Part shown: positions 42,231-52,256 of the stretch, piece by piece
Layout of the letters: every line of letters begins with the position of its first letter
Position numbering within the stretch: position 1 is the first letter of the stretch
Source of the DNA: Pantoea sp. BAV 3049
GTDB lineage: Bacteria; Pseudomonadota; Gammaproteobacteria; Enterobacterales; Enterobacteriaceae
Assembly: GCF_009765445.1 (NCBI RefSeq)
Contig: NZ_WHOY01000031.1
Span: 1,664,340 to 1,728,339 of the forward strand
Direction of reading: 5' to 3'
Length of the DNA stretch: 64,000 bases
Notes under the pieces: model-generated
What the model was told of the DNA's origin: nothing
Databases searched by the model: none
Seen by the model: the letters and a program-made list of their open reading frames with translations, nothing else
Position numbers and translations under genes: made by a program

Positions 42231-43382
42231 ATGTTAACAAATATGCGCGTTTTATCCCGGGCCATTGGTCTGGGGTTGTTGGTGGGCAGCGCCTCTTTTG
42301 CTGCACACGCAGAAGTGACGTTACTGAAAGCCGATCCTCAGGCAGGCGACCCGCTCAGCCGCCTGACTTTTAAAGTGGGTGGTAGTATTCGTCCACAGTT
42401 CAACAACATGACCGGTGGCAGCGATAACGGCTCCTACAAACGTAACGGTTTCGATGGCGGTACCCGTTTCCGCTTCTCTGCTGACTACTATCTGTTTGAT
42501 GACATCAGCTGGGTTAACTACTACGAACTGGGCGTGAACATTCCTGCCCTGTTCGACTGGGATAACCACTACGCCGATGGCGCGAATAACACCACCCGCC
42601 GCCAGCTGTATACCGGGCTGAAAAGTAAAACCTGGGGTCAGCTGACTTACGGTCAGCAAAACAGCATCTACTACGATGTGGTTGGCGCGAAAACGGATAT
42701 CTGGGATTACGATATGCTGGCCCAGGCGCCGGGCAACGGCATCAACGGCGACTACGATGGGTCTTACCGATCACGTAAGATGCTGAAGTACAAAAATACC
42801 TTCGGTAATGCCGATGTGTATGCCTCTTACCTGTTCGAAGATAACGATTACCTGCCGGGTAACGGCCTGCGCTACAAGCGTAAAGGTGGCGGCTCTCTGG
42901 GTGTTGATTATCATCTGGCGAAGGATCTGACCTGGGGTACCGCCTGGAACTACACCCGTGCCGATATGCGTAATCCCGGCACTGATGATTCCAAAACCTG
43001 GAACCAGAATATCTACGGCACGGCTCTGAGCTGGAAGCCGGATCGGTGGACCTTCTCCTTCGGCGGCGGTTACTACCAGAACTTCCTGACCAGCAAGAAA
43101 AACAACGTGCATAACTACTTTGCCGGTGATGCATGGGGCATTGAGTACCTTGCCGGTTACACCATTCCGGTTGGGCAGTATGCGCTGAAGTCAGTAATGC
43201 CATACTTTATGGGTGACCGCCTTGAGTACGTTAACGATCGCAATTATCAGCGCATCGATAACGGCGTGGGTGTGACCTTCCAGCTGGATTATGGCTTCCG
43301 TGTTGACTATGAGCACGTCTTCACTTCCAGCACCGACAACCTGGGTGATATGAACCTGGTGCGTCTGCGCTACGATTTCTGA
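42231..43382 (+). CDS. outer membrane porin
   Basis: The 383-residue precursor begins MLTNMRVLSRAIGLGLLVG with a signal peptide ending near residue 28 (AHA). Amphipathic beta strands follow (TRFRFSADYYLFDDISWVNYY, RRQLYTGLKSKTWGQLTYGQ, NADVYASYLFEDN) and the chain ends LRYDF with the terminal Phe used by the BAM complex. ATG 42231 has GGGA upstream, although the frame opens at 42117. The family is a general enterobacterial porin of about 16 strands. It is transcribed away from the polyol operon and may admit its substrate. Confidence 0.8.
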   Translation: MLTNMRVLSRAIGLGLLVGSASFAAHAEVTLLKADPQAGDPLSRLTFKVGGSIRPQFNNMTGGSDNGSYKRNGFDGGTRFRFSADYYLFDDISWVNYYELGVNIPALFDWDNHYADGANNTTRRQLYTGLKSKTWGQLTYGQQNSIYYDVVGAKTDIWDYDMLAQAPGNGINGDYDGSYRSRKMLKYKNTFGNADVYASYLFEDNDYLPGNGLRYKRKGGGSLGVDYHLAKDLTWGTAWNYTRADMRNPGTDDSKTWNQNIYGTALSWKPDRWTFSFGGGYYQNFLTSKKNNVHNYFAGDAWGIEYLAGYTIPVGQYALKSVMPYFMGDRLEYVNDRNYQRIDNGVGVTFQLDYGFRVDYEHVFTSSTDNLGDMNLVRLRYDF

Positions 43383-43389
43383 TGCTCTG

Positions 43390-43422
43390 CGTTCCCCGCT
43401 CAGGTGGGGAACGTATTTTTAT
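43390..43422 (+). terminator. rho-independent terminator of the porin gene
   Basis: CGTTCCCC (43390-43397) and GGGGAACG (43406-43413) form a perfect 8-base stem with an 8-base loop, followed by TATTTTTAT. Confidence 0.85.
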
Positions 43423-43519
43423 CCCTGCCATTGATAATAAAATCCTCAGCAACTGATTCCATATAATGGAAGCGCATTTTTGATATTCAGTTACCGCGCC
43501 ATATATTCCTTTTCAGCTC

Positions 43520-44085
43520 GCGGCACAATTCCGCCATCAAGAGCTGCTTCAGCTCATCACTGCCCGGCTGGGAAGCGATGGATTCGTTTATCAGTGCTGC
43601 GAGAACAGCACCACTATTCTGGTGATAGATCCCAATTCCGACCGGATTGTCAGCAGACTGCCGTGCCTTCGGCCCTTTATCCGTATATTGTGGCAACTGA
43701 TGGCAATAAACCGTTGCTGTATGTGTTTGATACCCACACGCATCGTCTGCTAAAAACGCTGCCGTTGCCCGGCCACCGGAAAGCCTCGCAGATCACCCGC
43801 TTCAGTGAAGGTGGCTCGCTGCTGGTGGTGATCGGTGACCCGGAGCCGGTGATCAGCCTGTTTGATGGCAAGCTGAACCCGCTGGGGCAGGTGGCTGTGG
43901 GGAATAAGCCTGTGGATGGCTGCTTCAGCCCGGATAACTGTACCCTGCTGATTGCCAATAAGGATGATGGCACGCTCAGCGTGATTGACCTTGCTACGTT
44001 GAAAGTCATCGGCACGCCGTCTGTCGGACGAGGTTGTGAAGTGCTGAGCTATTTTGTTGCGGCTCAGGTTGAGCCGTTTTACTGA
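43520..44085 (+). pseudogene. YncE-like beta-propeller protein fragment, frameshifted
   Basis: Propeller-like repeats are visible in two frames. From about 43538 the frame reads ARLGSDGFVYQ, STTILVIDPNSDRIVSRLP; after a shift near 43665 a second frame continues ALYPYIVATDGNKPLLYVFDT, SLFDGKLNPLGQVAVGNKPVD and LLIANKDDGTLSVIDLATLKVI to 44085. These are the blade motifs of cytochrome D1/YncE-type beta-propellers (about 350 residues). Only some 180 residues remain, with no proper start. It lies between the porin terminator and mug. Confidence 0.65.
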
Positions 44086-44102
44086 GAAAACACGGGAGTG
44101 AA

Positions 44103-44621
44103 GTGACAGAGCATAACATTACCGACATTCTTGCCCCGGGGCTGCGCGTGGTGTTTTGCGGCATAAATCCGGGGAAATCCTCCGCCCATACTGGTTACCA
44201 TTTTGCCCATCCGGGCAATCGTTTCTGGAAAACCATCTGGCAGGCCGGATTCACCGCTCAGCAGCTGAAACCCGAAGAAGAGATGAAACTGTTGGATACT
44301 CGTTGCGGCATCACCATGCTGGTGGAGCGTCCCACCAAAGAAGCGACCGAACTGTCGCGACTTGAGCTGCGTGATGGCGGTAAGGCGCTGCTGGATAAAA
44401 TCCTGCACTATCAGCCTGATGCGCTGGCGGTGCTGGGCAAGCAGGCTTTTAAGCAGGCGTTCCGCGTCAGCAAGGTGGAGTGGGGCAGGCAACCGCAAAC
44501 GGTAGGTGAGACGGAGATCTGGGTTTTGCCCAATCCGAGCGGGTTAAATCGCGCCTCGCAGGATGAACTGGTTGCTGCCTATCGGGAGCTGGATACGGCG
44601 TTAGCTGCGCGTGGACTCTGA
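44103..44621 (+). CDS. mug: G/U mismatch-specific DNA glycosylase Mug
   Basis: The 172-residue protein matches E. coli Mug: [23 protein letters not shown] (the GINPG active-site loop), [19 protein letters not shown], and the intercalation loop region [11 protein letters not shown]. It removes uracil and ethenocytosine opposite G. Start GTG 44103 follows GGGAGTG. Its place next to rpoD is the same as in E. coli. Confidence 0.92.
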   Translation: MTEHNITDILAPGLRVVFCGINPGKSSAHTGYHFAHPGNRFWKTIWQAGFTAQQLKPEEEMKLLDTRCGITMLVERPTKEATELSRLELRDGGKALLDKILHYQPDALAVLGKQAFKQAFRVSKVEWGRQPQTVGETEIWVLPNPSGLNRASQDELVAAYRELDTALAARGL

Positions 44622-44802
44622 TGCAGTGCAGAAATATGCCGAAGATTTTCATCGCTGTTGCAGAGGATTCAGAGGCAGGCCAGACTTCAGGTAAGTGAAC
44701 AGGTTGATTTGAAACGTTGTGCGCTACACTGCGCGACGGCTGCTCTTGATTTGACGGTCCTGAGCGAATGCGTAGGGCCATAAAGAGAAAGACTCCACGT
44801 GA

Positions 44803-44834
44803 ATAAAAAAGCCCCTGCATGCAGGGGCTTTTCA
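44803..44834 (-). terminator. terminator of rpoD
   Basis: GCCCCTGC-AT-GCAGGGGC (44811-44828) is a perfect palindrome flanked by A6 (44805-44810), giving a T-run on the minus strand after the stem. It ends the rpsU-dnaG-rpoD operon. Confidence 0.85.
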
Positions 44835-44854
44835 GAGGGCGAAACCGTGTGGGG

Positions 44855-46699
44855 TTAATCGTCCAGGAAGCTGCGCAGCACTTCAGAGCGGCTTGGATGA
44901 CGCAGCTTACGCAGTGCCTTCGCTTCAATCTGACGAATACGTTCACGGGTAACGTCAAACTGCTTGCCGACTTCTTCCAGCGTGTGGTCGGTGTTCATAT
45001 CGATACCGAAACGCATACGCAGCACTTTAGCTTCACGAGCAGTCAGGCCAGCCAGCACGTCATGGGTTGCGGAACGCAGGCTTTCAGACGTTGCTGAATC
45101 CAGCGGCAGCTCCAGCGTGGTGTCTTCAATAAAATCACCCAGATGCGAATCTTCATCATCACCAATCGGCGTCTCCATGGAGATCGGCTCTTTGGCAATT
45201 TTCAGCACCTTACGGATCTTATCTTCCGGCATCAGCATGCGCTCGGCCAGCTCTTCCGGCGTCGGTTCACGGCCCATTTCCTGCAGCATCTGGCGGGAAA
45301 TACGGTTGAGTTTGTTGATGGTCTCAATCATATGCACCGGAATACGTATGGTGCGCGCCTGGTCAGCGATGGAGCGGGTGATAGCCTGACGGATCCACCA
45401 GGTGGCATAAGTCGAGAACTTATAACCCCGGCGATATTCAAACTTATCAACGGCTTTCATCAGACCGATGTTGCCTTCCTGAATCAGGTCGAGGAACTGC
45501 AGGCCACGGTTGGTGTATTTCTTGGCGATAGAAATAACCAGACGTAAGTTAGCTTCAACCATCTCTTTCTTCGCACGGCGTGCTTTCGCTTCACCAATCG
45601 ACATACGACGGTTGATGTCTTTCACCTGCTCGATGGTCAGGCCGGTCTCTTCTTCAATCTGCGACAGCTTCATCAGGCCGCGCTGCACGTCTTCAGTCAC
45701 GTCTTTCAGCTTTTCTGACCATGGCTTGTTCATTGCCCGTGCTGCTTTGAACCAGGTTTCGCTGGTTTCGTTACCGGTGAACAGAGTAATGAAGTTCTTT
45801 TTCGGCATCTTACAGATTTCAACACACAGCTTCATGATGATGCGTTCCTGGGTACGGACGCGATCCATCATGGTACGCATGTTGTTCACCAGGAAGTCGA
45901 ACTGCTTCGGCACCAGGCGGAACTGTTTAAACACGTCGGACAGATTCTGGATTTCAATAACGGCATCAGCGTGACTACGGCCTTTGGCCTTGATCACCAT
46001 ACGGGCTTTTTCGTACTGCACGCGCAGATCGTTAAACTTCTCGCGGGCCAGTTCCGGATCGATGCTGTTGTCGTCATCAGAGCTGTCGTCGTCGGACTCT
46101 TCATCTTCGTCTTCGTCGTCGTCACGCTCTTCTTCAGAAAGTTCAGATCCTACGTGCGTGGCAGTAGGGGCGATCTCTTCTTCAGCGTTAGGATCGACAA
46201 ATCCGGTGATCATGTCGGACAGGCGCGCTTCGCCCGCTTCAACGCGATCGTATTGCTCGAGTAAATAGGTGATGGCTTCAGGGTATTCAGCGACGGAACA
46301 CTGCACCTGGTTGATGCCGTCTTCGATACGTTTGGCGATGTCGATTTCACCTTCACGTGTCAGCAGTTCGACGGTACCCATTTCGCGCATGTACATGCGC
46401 ACCGGGTCAGTAGTACGTCCGATTTCAGATTCAACGCTGGATAACACCTGAGCAGCCGCTTCGGCAGCGTCTTCATCCGTGTCGCTGCTGTTCTCGTTCA
46501 GCATCAGATCATCGGCATCAGGCGCTTCTTCCACCACCTGGATACCCATGTCGTTGATCATCTGGATGATGTCTTCGATCTGATCGGAGTCGACGATATC
46601 TTCCGGCAGATGGTCATTGACCTCGGCATAGGTCAGATAGCCTTGCTCCTTACCACGGGTGACAAGCAGCTTCAGCTGTGACTGCGGGTTTTGCTCCAT
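44855..46699 (-). CDS. rpoD: RNA polymerase primary sigma factor sigma-70
   Basis: The 614-residue protein is the housekeeping sigma factor. Region 1.1 is at the N-terminus ([20 protein letters not shown]), the acidic non-conserved insert at about 190-210, region 2 with [20 protein letters not shown], region 3 and region 4 with [20 protein letters not shown], and the helix-turn-helix [19 protein letters not shown]. It is the last gene of the macromolecular synthesis operon. Confidence 0.98.
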   Translation of the reverse strand: MEQNPQSQLKLLVTRGKEQGYLTYAEVNDHLPEDIVDSDQIEDIIQMINDMGIQVVEEAPDADDLMLNENSSDTDEDAAEAAAQVLSSVESEIGRTTDPVRMYMREMGTVELLTREGEIDIAKRIEDGINQVQCSVAEYPEAITYLLEQYDRVEAGEARLSDMITGFVDPNAEEEIAPTATHVGSELSEEERDDDEDEDEESDDDSSDDDNSIDPELAREKFNDLRVQYEKARMVIKAKGRSHADAVIEIQNLSDVFKQFRLVPKQFDFLVNNMRTMMDRVRTQERIIMKLCVEICKMPKKNFITLFTGNETSETWFKAARAMNKPWSEKLKDVTEDVQRGLMKLSQIEEETGLTIEQVKDINRRMSIGEAKARRAKKEMVEANLRLVISIAKKYTNRGLQFLDLIQEGNIGLMKAVDKFEYRRGYKFSTYATWWIRQAITRSIADQARTIRIPVHMIETINKLNRISRQMLQEMGREPTPEELAERMLMPEDKIRKVLKIAKEPISMETPIGDDEDSHLGDFIEDTTLELPLDSATSESLRSATHDVLAGLTAREAKVLRMRFGIDMNTDHTLEEVGKQFDVTRERIRQIEAKALRKLRHPSRSEVLRSFLDD

Positions 46700-46866
46700 A
46701 AGACGGTATCCACACTTCTGTTAAATGAGATTGGTGTCGGTCGGCTAAGCCTAAGCAGCCAACAATAACAGTGAGGGCGTTGCTTTATTGCCGCTGCCCA
46801 TCGTGGCGGCTGCCAGGCTCAACCTGGCGGAAGATCGGCACTTAAGCCGCTTTAATTTTGTTTGAA

Positions 46867-46975
46867 GCTATCTTACTTGCCATTTTGAACGCTGGCAGTG
46901 CTCACTGTCCTCACGTACTAAAGTACGCTGCGGGTGCTGCGCGCTGGCTGAAATCAAACTGACTGCGACGATATA
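46867..46975. repeat. long imperfect palindrome between dnaG and rpoD
   Basis: CGTACT-AA-AGTACG (46914-46927) is the centre of an imperfect palindrome of about 109 bases; outer arms share TATC and TTTTGAA/TTTGATTTCAGC-like blocks in inverted order. Elements of this look occur dispersed in Erwinia/Pantoea intergenic regions (recalled, not searched). In this place it could form a structured RNA in the dnaG-rpoD transcript. The remaining 46700-46866 contains no gene. Confidence 0.5.
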
Positions 46976-47006
46976 TGCTTCATAATTTTGTTAAAGACTA
47001 TGATAA

Positions 47007-48767
47007 TCAGCCTTTTGAGTTTGGTTTTTTTGCAAACTCTTGGTTCAAAAACCAGTACTCACGACGTTCATTTGCATCCAGCCCATGCGTTCTTTCCCTG
47101 GCAATTAAGTACTCCAGGCGTCGTTCCAGCGCAGCGTCGTACATGCTGGCCAGAGAATCTTTAAACATGGTTTCCACTTCATCTTCCACGATCATGTGGT
47201 TCCATGTGGCCAGCGTTTCAAGGCTCTGGCTAAATTTTGTTCCGCGATATAACTCTAGTAGCTGTCCGGTGGTCAGGCCAGGGTGAGCTACGCAAGTGCT
47301 CACTAACTCCACAAAAAGGGGGAAGCCTGCGAGGTCAGAATGCCCCAGTCCATCCAGTGACGGCACCATCGTCGCCAGCGCAGGGTTCTGAATCAGCAAC
47401 CCAATGAGTATACGCATGGTTGTACGTTTTAGCTGCGGCTGCTGGGGTGGTTTCGCATTCTCCCCCTGCTTTGGCAGCAGCTTTTCTAACTGGCTGTCGT
47501 CAAGGATCCCCAGCTTGTTGCCCAGCTCCTGACGTAAATAGATGCGCAGCGTCTCGCCCGGCACCTGGCTTATTAACGGTATCGCCAGCCTGCTGAGCTG
47601 TGCGCGGCCATCCGGTGAGCGCAAATCTACCTGCGGCATCAGCGAGTCAAACAGGAAAGCGGAGAGCGGCATCGCCTGCTCCATCCGGGCTTCAAAAGCC
47701 TCTTTCCCCTCTTTGCGTACCAGCGTATCCGGGTCTTCACCGTCCGGCAGAAACATAAAGCGTAGCTGACGACCGTCATTCATGTAAGGTAATGCGGTTT
47801 CCAGCGCTCGCCAGGCTGCTTCGCGGCCCGCTCTGTCGCCGTCATAGCAACAAATAACGTTATCGGTCGTGCGGAAAAGAAGTTGAATATGCTCCGCCGT
47901 GGTGGAGGTTCCCAGCGAGGCAACGGCATAATCGATGCCAAATTGCGCCAGCGCCACCACATCCATATAGCCTTCGACCACTAACAGCTTCGCTGGTTCA
48001 GGATGCTTCTTTTGTGCTTCATAAAGGCCATACAGCTGGCGGCCTTTATGAAAAATATCGGTTTCCGGCGAGTTCAGGTATTTCGGCAGCGCATCACCCA
48101 GTACACGCCCACCAAATCCAATGACTCGTCCACGCTTGTCGTGGATCGGGAACATTACCCGTTCGCGAAAGCGGTCGTAGCTACGGCCCTGATCGTTTGT
48201 GACCAGCATCCCGGCATCAATCAACGACTGGCGATCGTCCTGATTGCGACCAAATCGCTTCAGGGCGTTGTCCCAGCCTGTGGGCGCAAAGCCAATGGAA
48301 AAATGCTGAATGACTTCATCGCTCAGGCCGCGCTTGTTGAGATAGTCACGGGCAGCCGTTGCCTGATTCTGGGAAAGCGCCTGCTGATAAAACTCACTCA
48401 GGCCGGTCATCAGTTGATACAGACTCTGACGCTGATGACGCTCCAGCTGGCTGGGGCCGGTTCCGCTTTCATACGGAACTTCCAGTCCATACGCAGTCGC
48501 CAGCTCTTCAATACTTTCAACGAATTCCAGACGATCATAATTCATCAGGAAATCAATGGCATTGCCATGTGCGCCACAGCCGAAGCAGTGGTAAAACTGT
48601 TTTTCACCGTTGACGGTGAAAGAGGGGGTTTTTTCATTATGGAAGGGACAACACGCGTGGTAGTTCTTTCCCTGCTTTTTCAGCTTTACGCGGGCATCAA
48701 TAAGATCCACGATGTCCGTGCGCGCCAGCAAGTCATTGATAAATACACGTGGAATTCGTCCAGCCAT
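47007..48767 (-). CDS. dnaG: DNA primase
   Basis: The 586-residue primase has the zinc-binding domain ACCPFHNEKTPSF and FYHCFGCGAHGNAIDF, the TOPRIM core (LLVVEGYMDVVALAQFG, ICCYDGDRAGREAAWRA) and a C-terminal DnaB-binding helical domain. It makes RNA primers at the replication fork. It is the middle gene of rpsU-dnaG-rpoD, separated from rpsU by a partial terminator hairpin. Confidence 0.97.
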   Translation of the reverse strand: MAGRIPRVFINDLLARTDIVDLIDARVKLKKQGKNYHACCPFHNEKTPSFTVNGEKQFYHCFGCGAHGNAIDFLMNYDRLEFVESIEELATAYGLEVPYESGTGPSQLERHQRQSLYQLMTGLSEFYQQALSQNQATAARDYLNKRGLSDEVIQHFSIGFAPTGWDNALKRFGRNQDDRQSLIDAGMLVTNDQGRSYDRFRERVMFPIHDKRGRVIGFGGRVLGDALPKYLNSPETDIFHKGRQLYGLYEAQKKHPEPAKLLVVEGYMDVVALAQFGIDYAVASLGTSTTAEHIQLLFRTTDNVICCYDGDRAGREAAWRALETALPYMNDGRQLRFMFLPDGEDPDTLVRKEGKEAFEARMEQAMPLSAFLFDSLMPQVDLRSPDGRAQLSRLAIPLISQVPGETLRIYLRQELGNKLGILDDSQLEKLLPKQGENAKPPQQPQLKRTTMRILIGLLIQNPALATMVPSLDGLGHSDLAGFPLFVELVSTCVAHPGLTTGQLLELYRGTKFSQSLETLATWNHMIVEDEVETMFKDSLASMYDAALERRLEYLIARERTHGLDANERREYWFLNQEFAKKPNSKG

Positions 48768-48801
48768 AAGCCCCGGTTTATCAGCTCATAAACGAGAACA
48801 A

Positions 48802-48829
48802 GCCGCGCATTCCTTTCGGAAAGCACGGC
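48802..48829 (-). terminator. attenuating hairpin between rpsU and dnaG
   Basis: The minus strand forms a 12-position stem (GCCGTGCTTTCC with GGAATGCGCGGC, one U-G and one mismatch) around a GAAA loop, followed by TTGTTCTCGTTT. In E. coli a leaky terminator at the same place lowers dnaG expression relative to rpsU. Confidence 0.75.
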
Positions 48830-48869
48830 CTTCTTAACTACTACTTGTCTGTGAAGCGACTAAAAACGA

Positions 48870-49124
<255 letters not shown>

Positions 49125-49388
49125 TCAGTGCCAGCTTGTTTCAAAATGGTGCGGAATTTTACTCCAACACAGGCTGCGTTGTAAAGCACCATAGCAAAAT
49201 GTCACCAACAGATGCGCCTGTGCGGCTGCCGGTTTTTTCAGGCGGAGGATTATACACCAACTGACCTGTGCGCTGTGAAAATATTTTTCCCTTATGCCTC
49301 AGAGAGTCACGGTGGAACGACGGAAAATTGCCGCCCGGTGCAGGCCTTCATGCTACACTGCGCGCCGCAAGAATGAGGTGAAACTGTC

Positions 49389-50405
49389 ATGCGTGTACTC
49401 GGAATAGAAACTTCCTGCGATGAGACCGGTATCGCGATTTACGACGATCAAACCGGCTTACTCGCCAACCAACTTTACAGCCAGGTCAAACTGCACGCCG
49501 ATTACGGCGGTGTGGTGCCGGAACTGGCTTCGCGCGACCACGTGCGCAAAACCGTGCCGCTGATTCAGGCGGCACTGAAAGAAGCCGGTCTGAAGGCGCA
49601 GGATATTGACGCGGTAGCCTATACGGCAGGCCCGGGACTGGTCGGGGCGCTGCTGGTCGGTGCTACCATTGGCCGTTCCCTGGCTTTTGCCTGGGATGTT
49701 CCGGCGATCCCGGTTCATCATATGGAAGGGCATCTGCTGGCGCCAATGCTGGAAGATAATCCGCCGGAGTTTCCGTTCGTCGCCCTGCTGGTCTCTGGTG
49801 GTCACACCCAACTGATCAGCGTCACCGGCGTCGGGGAATATATTCTGCTGGGTGAATCGATTGATGATGCCGCTGGTGAGGCCTTCGATAAAACGGCCAA
49901 GCTGCTTGGTCTGGATTATCCCGGCGGCCCAATGCTGTCGAAAATGGCGCAGCAGGGCGTCGAAAAGCGCTTTATTTTTCCGCGTCCGATGACCGACCGT
50001 CCGGGACTGGATTTCAGCTTCTCCGGGCTGAAGACCTTTGCGGCTAACACCATCCGTGAAAACAGCGATGACGAACAAACCCGTGCTGATATTGCACGGG
50101 CATTTGAAGATGCGGTGGTGGATACGCTGGCAATCAAATGTAAGCGTGCGCTGGAGCAAACCGGCTTTAAGCGGCTGGTGATTGCCGGTGGCGTCAGCGC
50201 CAACCGTACTCTGCGGGCGAAAATGGCGGAGGTAATGAAGGCGCGCGGCAGTGAAGTCTTCTATGCCCGTCCTGAATTCTGCACCGACAATGGCGCGATG
50301 ATTGCCTATGCCGGAATGGTGCGGATGAAGGGGGGAACGCGGGGAGAACTGAGCGTCACCGTCCGGCCTCGCTGGCCGCTGGCGGAATTACCCGCAATTT
50401 CCTGA
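49389..50405 (+). CDS. tsaD: tRNA N6-threonylcarbamoyladenosine transferase
   Basis: The 338-residue protein is TsaD (Gcp/YgjD). It has [19 protein letters not shown], the metal-binding His111-x3-His115 of [21 protein letters not shown], and a distal nucleotide site [13 protein letters not shown]. With TsaB, TsaC and TsaE it installs t6A37 on ANN-decoding tRNAs. It is divergent from rpsU as in E. coli. A GGGCGG/CCGCCC stem follows the stop codon. Confidence 0.97.
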   Translation: MRVLGIETSCDETGIAIYDDQTGLLANQLYSQVKLHADYGGVVPELASRDHVRKTVPLIQAALKEAGLKAQDIDAVAYTAGPGLVGALLVGATIGRSLAFAWDVPAIPVHHMEGHLLAPMLEDNPPEFPFVALLVSGGHTQLISVTGVGEYILLGESIDDAAGEAFDKTAKLLGLDYPGGPMLSKMAQQGVEKRFIFPRPMTDRPGLDFSFSGLKTFAANTIRENSDDEQTRADIARAFEDAVVDTLAIKCKRALEQTGFKRLVIAGGVSANRTLRAKMAEVMKARGSEVFYARPEFCTDNGAMIAYAGMVRMKGGTRGELSVTVRPRWPLAELPAIS

Positions 50406-50488
50406 TCGCTTCTTTTTTAAGGGCGGAAACCACCGCCCTGTTAAGCTGGACAGAACGATTTATTGCAACGAAACCCTTCTTCTCTTTA

Positions 50489-50981
50489 TTAAAATTCATC
50501 ATTATTGATGGGGGAGAGTGCAGGCATGTCCATTTGACCACTCAACCCAACAACAATGCGGCGCGTGGTGATGGCATCATGCTTTTCTGATTCCGGTGAT
50601 ACCAGAATAAAATCGGCTATAAATTGCCCTTTTTCTGAAAACGGTTGTCGAGTTGCCAGGAGTAATTAGCTGCTCAGCTAAGCATGCCTCTCGTTTTCAC
50701 CCACATTCCGCGTTCGCCTTGCCACACATGTGACATTTCATGGATGAACAAATGCTGAAGATCTGCGGGCTCTTTGGAAAAATCCTGTTTGTACCAGTCT
50801 CTGAAATACAGCTCGCCATTTGGTGTCATGGCAACATTTCAGCTTTGCGGCCCAAATGGCAGATAACTTCGGTGGTGTATTCATACTTTGTTGAATGAAA
50901 CAGAGTTCTTAAACACTTCTCTGGCTAATCTGGTTTCGCCAGGCGTCAGTAGCCGAGGCTACCTTCTTCTTTCTGTTGCAT
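50489..50981 (-). pseudogene. second, decayed copy of the HExxH metallopeptidase-type effector
   Basis: The minus strand from ATG 50981 (AGGA upstream) can be read, with one early frameshift, as LLTPGETRLAREVFKNSV, a TGA where Trp is expected (KV*IHHRSYLPFGPQ), another TGA, VAMTPNGELYFRDWYKQD, LQHLFIHEMSHVWQGERG and MWVKTRGMLS. A further shift leads to EKGQFIADFIL near the end. This is the same family as the frameshifted gene at 6929-7470, and here the HEMSH zinc motif itself is preserved. At least two nonsense codons and two frameshifts make it dead. It lies in the normally compact tsaD-plsY gap. Confidence 0.75.
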
Positions 50982-51031
50982 ATTTAAGTCCTTTTATTGA
51001 GTATCCGTATGCCAGAAAAAATAGTGATTGT

Positions 51032-51646
51032 TCAGCGATCGCTTTCTGGACCTTTCTTTTTTTTCTTCCAGATCTTCGATTCCTGCCCGCGCCAGAGGCG
51101 CTGAATATTGTCGTGATGGCGCAGCAGCACCAGGCATGACAGCATGGCGACCGGGAAAGTGAATTGAGGTTTGAACCACCACACGTAGAAAGGTGCAATC
51201 AGTGCGCTGATAATTGCGCCCAGAGATGAGTAGCCGCTCAGCAGCACGGTCAGCAGCCAGGTACCGGTCATCAGCCCGGTCAAATCCCAGCCGATTGGGG
51301 CAATGGCGCCGAATGCCGTTGCCACGCCTTTGCCACCTTTGAAGTGGAAGAATACCGGATAAATGTGGCCGACACAGGCGGCGATAGCGACCAGGCCAAG
51401 ATAAAACGGGCTGACACCATAATGGTAAGCCAGCCACACCGGCAGCATACCTTTGAGAATATCGAAAACCAGAACGGCGATTGCCGGGACTTTGCCACCG
51501 ATTCGCAGCACGTTGGTCGCGCCGGGATTCCCGGAACCATTCTGGCGGGGATCGGGTAGTCTGAACAGTCGGCACACCAGAATCGCGCTGGAAATGGAGC
51601 CGCACAGATACGCGAAAACAATCATACCAAGCGCGAATACACTCAT
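51032..51646 (-). CDS. plsY: acyl-phosphate:glycerol-3-phosphate acyltransferase PlsY
   Basis: The 204-residue inner-membrane protein has the three PlsY signature loops: [21 protein letters not shown], the [12 protein letters not shown] phosphate-binding loop and [13 protein letters not shown]. It makes lysophosphatidic acid for phospholipid synthesis. Start 51646 matches E. coli YgiH; the frame opens at 51736. It is divergent from folB, as usual. Confidence 0.95.
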   Translation of the reverse strand: MSVFALGMIVFAYLCGSISSAILVCRLFRLPDPRQNGSGNPGATNVLRIGGKVPAIAVLVFDILKGMLPVWLAYHYGVSPFYLGLVAIAACVGHIYPVFFHFKGGKGVATAFGAIAPIGWDLTGLMTGTWLLTVLLSGYSSLGAIISALIAPFYVWWFKPQFTFPVAMLSCLVLLRHHDNIQRLWRGQESKIWKKKKKGPESDR

Positions 51647-51753
51647 AACATCGTTCCGTCTTGTAGGGTTGGTTTTGTTCTCATCATCCGTGGATAATAC
51701 GCATAAACCGCCGGAAGTGGTATCCGGCAACCACAAAAACAGAGACTGCCATC

Positions 51754-52113
51754 ATGGATATCGTATTTATTGAACAACTCTCCGTCATCACCACGATTGG
51801 TGTCTATGACTGGGAACAAACTATTCAGCAGAAGCTGGTGTTCGATGTCGAAATGGCCTGGGACAACCGCAAAGCGGCGGCCAGCGACGATGTGAATGAC
51901 TGCCTGAGCTATGCCGATGTGTCTGAGGCCATTATTAACCACGTTGCGGGCGGAAAATTTGCCCTGGTAGAGCGCGTGGCGGAAGAAGTGGCCACGTTAT
52001 TGCTGACACGATTTAACTCCCCCTGGGTGCGGATTAAGCTCAGCAAGCCCGGTGCAGTAGCCCAGGCGGTTCAGGTTGGCGTAGTGATAGAACGCGGGAC
52101 TAATCCGAAATAA
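51754..52113 (+). CDS. folB: dihydroneopterin aldolase
   Basis: The 119-residue protein matches FolB: MDIVFIEQLSVITTIGVYDWE, NDCLSYADVSEAI and LVERVAEEVATLLL, with catalytic Glu and Tyr in these blocks. It converts dihydroneopterin to hydroxymethyl-dihydropterin in folate synthesis. It is followed by a terminator before uppP. Confidence 0.95.
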   Translation: MDIVFIEQLSVITTIGVYDWEQTIQQKLVFDVEMAWDNRKAAASDDVNDCLSYADVSEAIINHVAGGKFALVERVAEEVATLLLTRFNSPWVRIKLSKPGAVAQAVQVGVVIERGTNPK

Positions 52114-52198
52114 AGCCAGAGTGATTGCCATCACGGTGAAACCAAACGACATTATGGTCTGTCTTAAGGTTGGCCTAACCCAGGGCTGACACAATTTT

Positions 52199-52226
52199 GG
52201 CGGTAGCTAAGAGCGACCGCCTTTTT
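52199..52226 (+). terminator. terminator after folB
   Basis: GGCGGT (52199-52204) pairs with ACCGCC (52216-52221), followed by TTTTT. It lies 30 bases before uppP. Confidence 0.75.
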
Positions 52227-52256
52227 AATGTTTTTTAAACGGATAGGGGAAATTTG

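Noticed and set aside
48003..48791. Plus-strand ORF of 262 codons
   Set aside because: Antisense to dnaG; the primase reading is certain.
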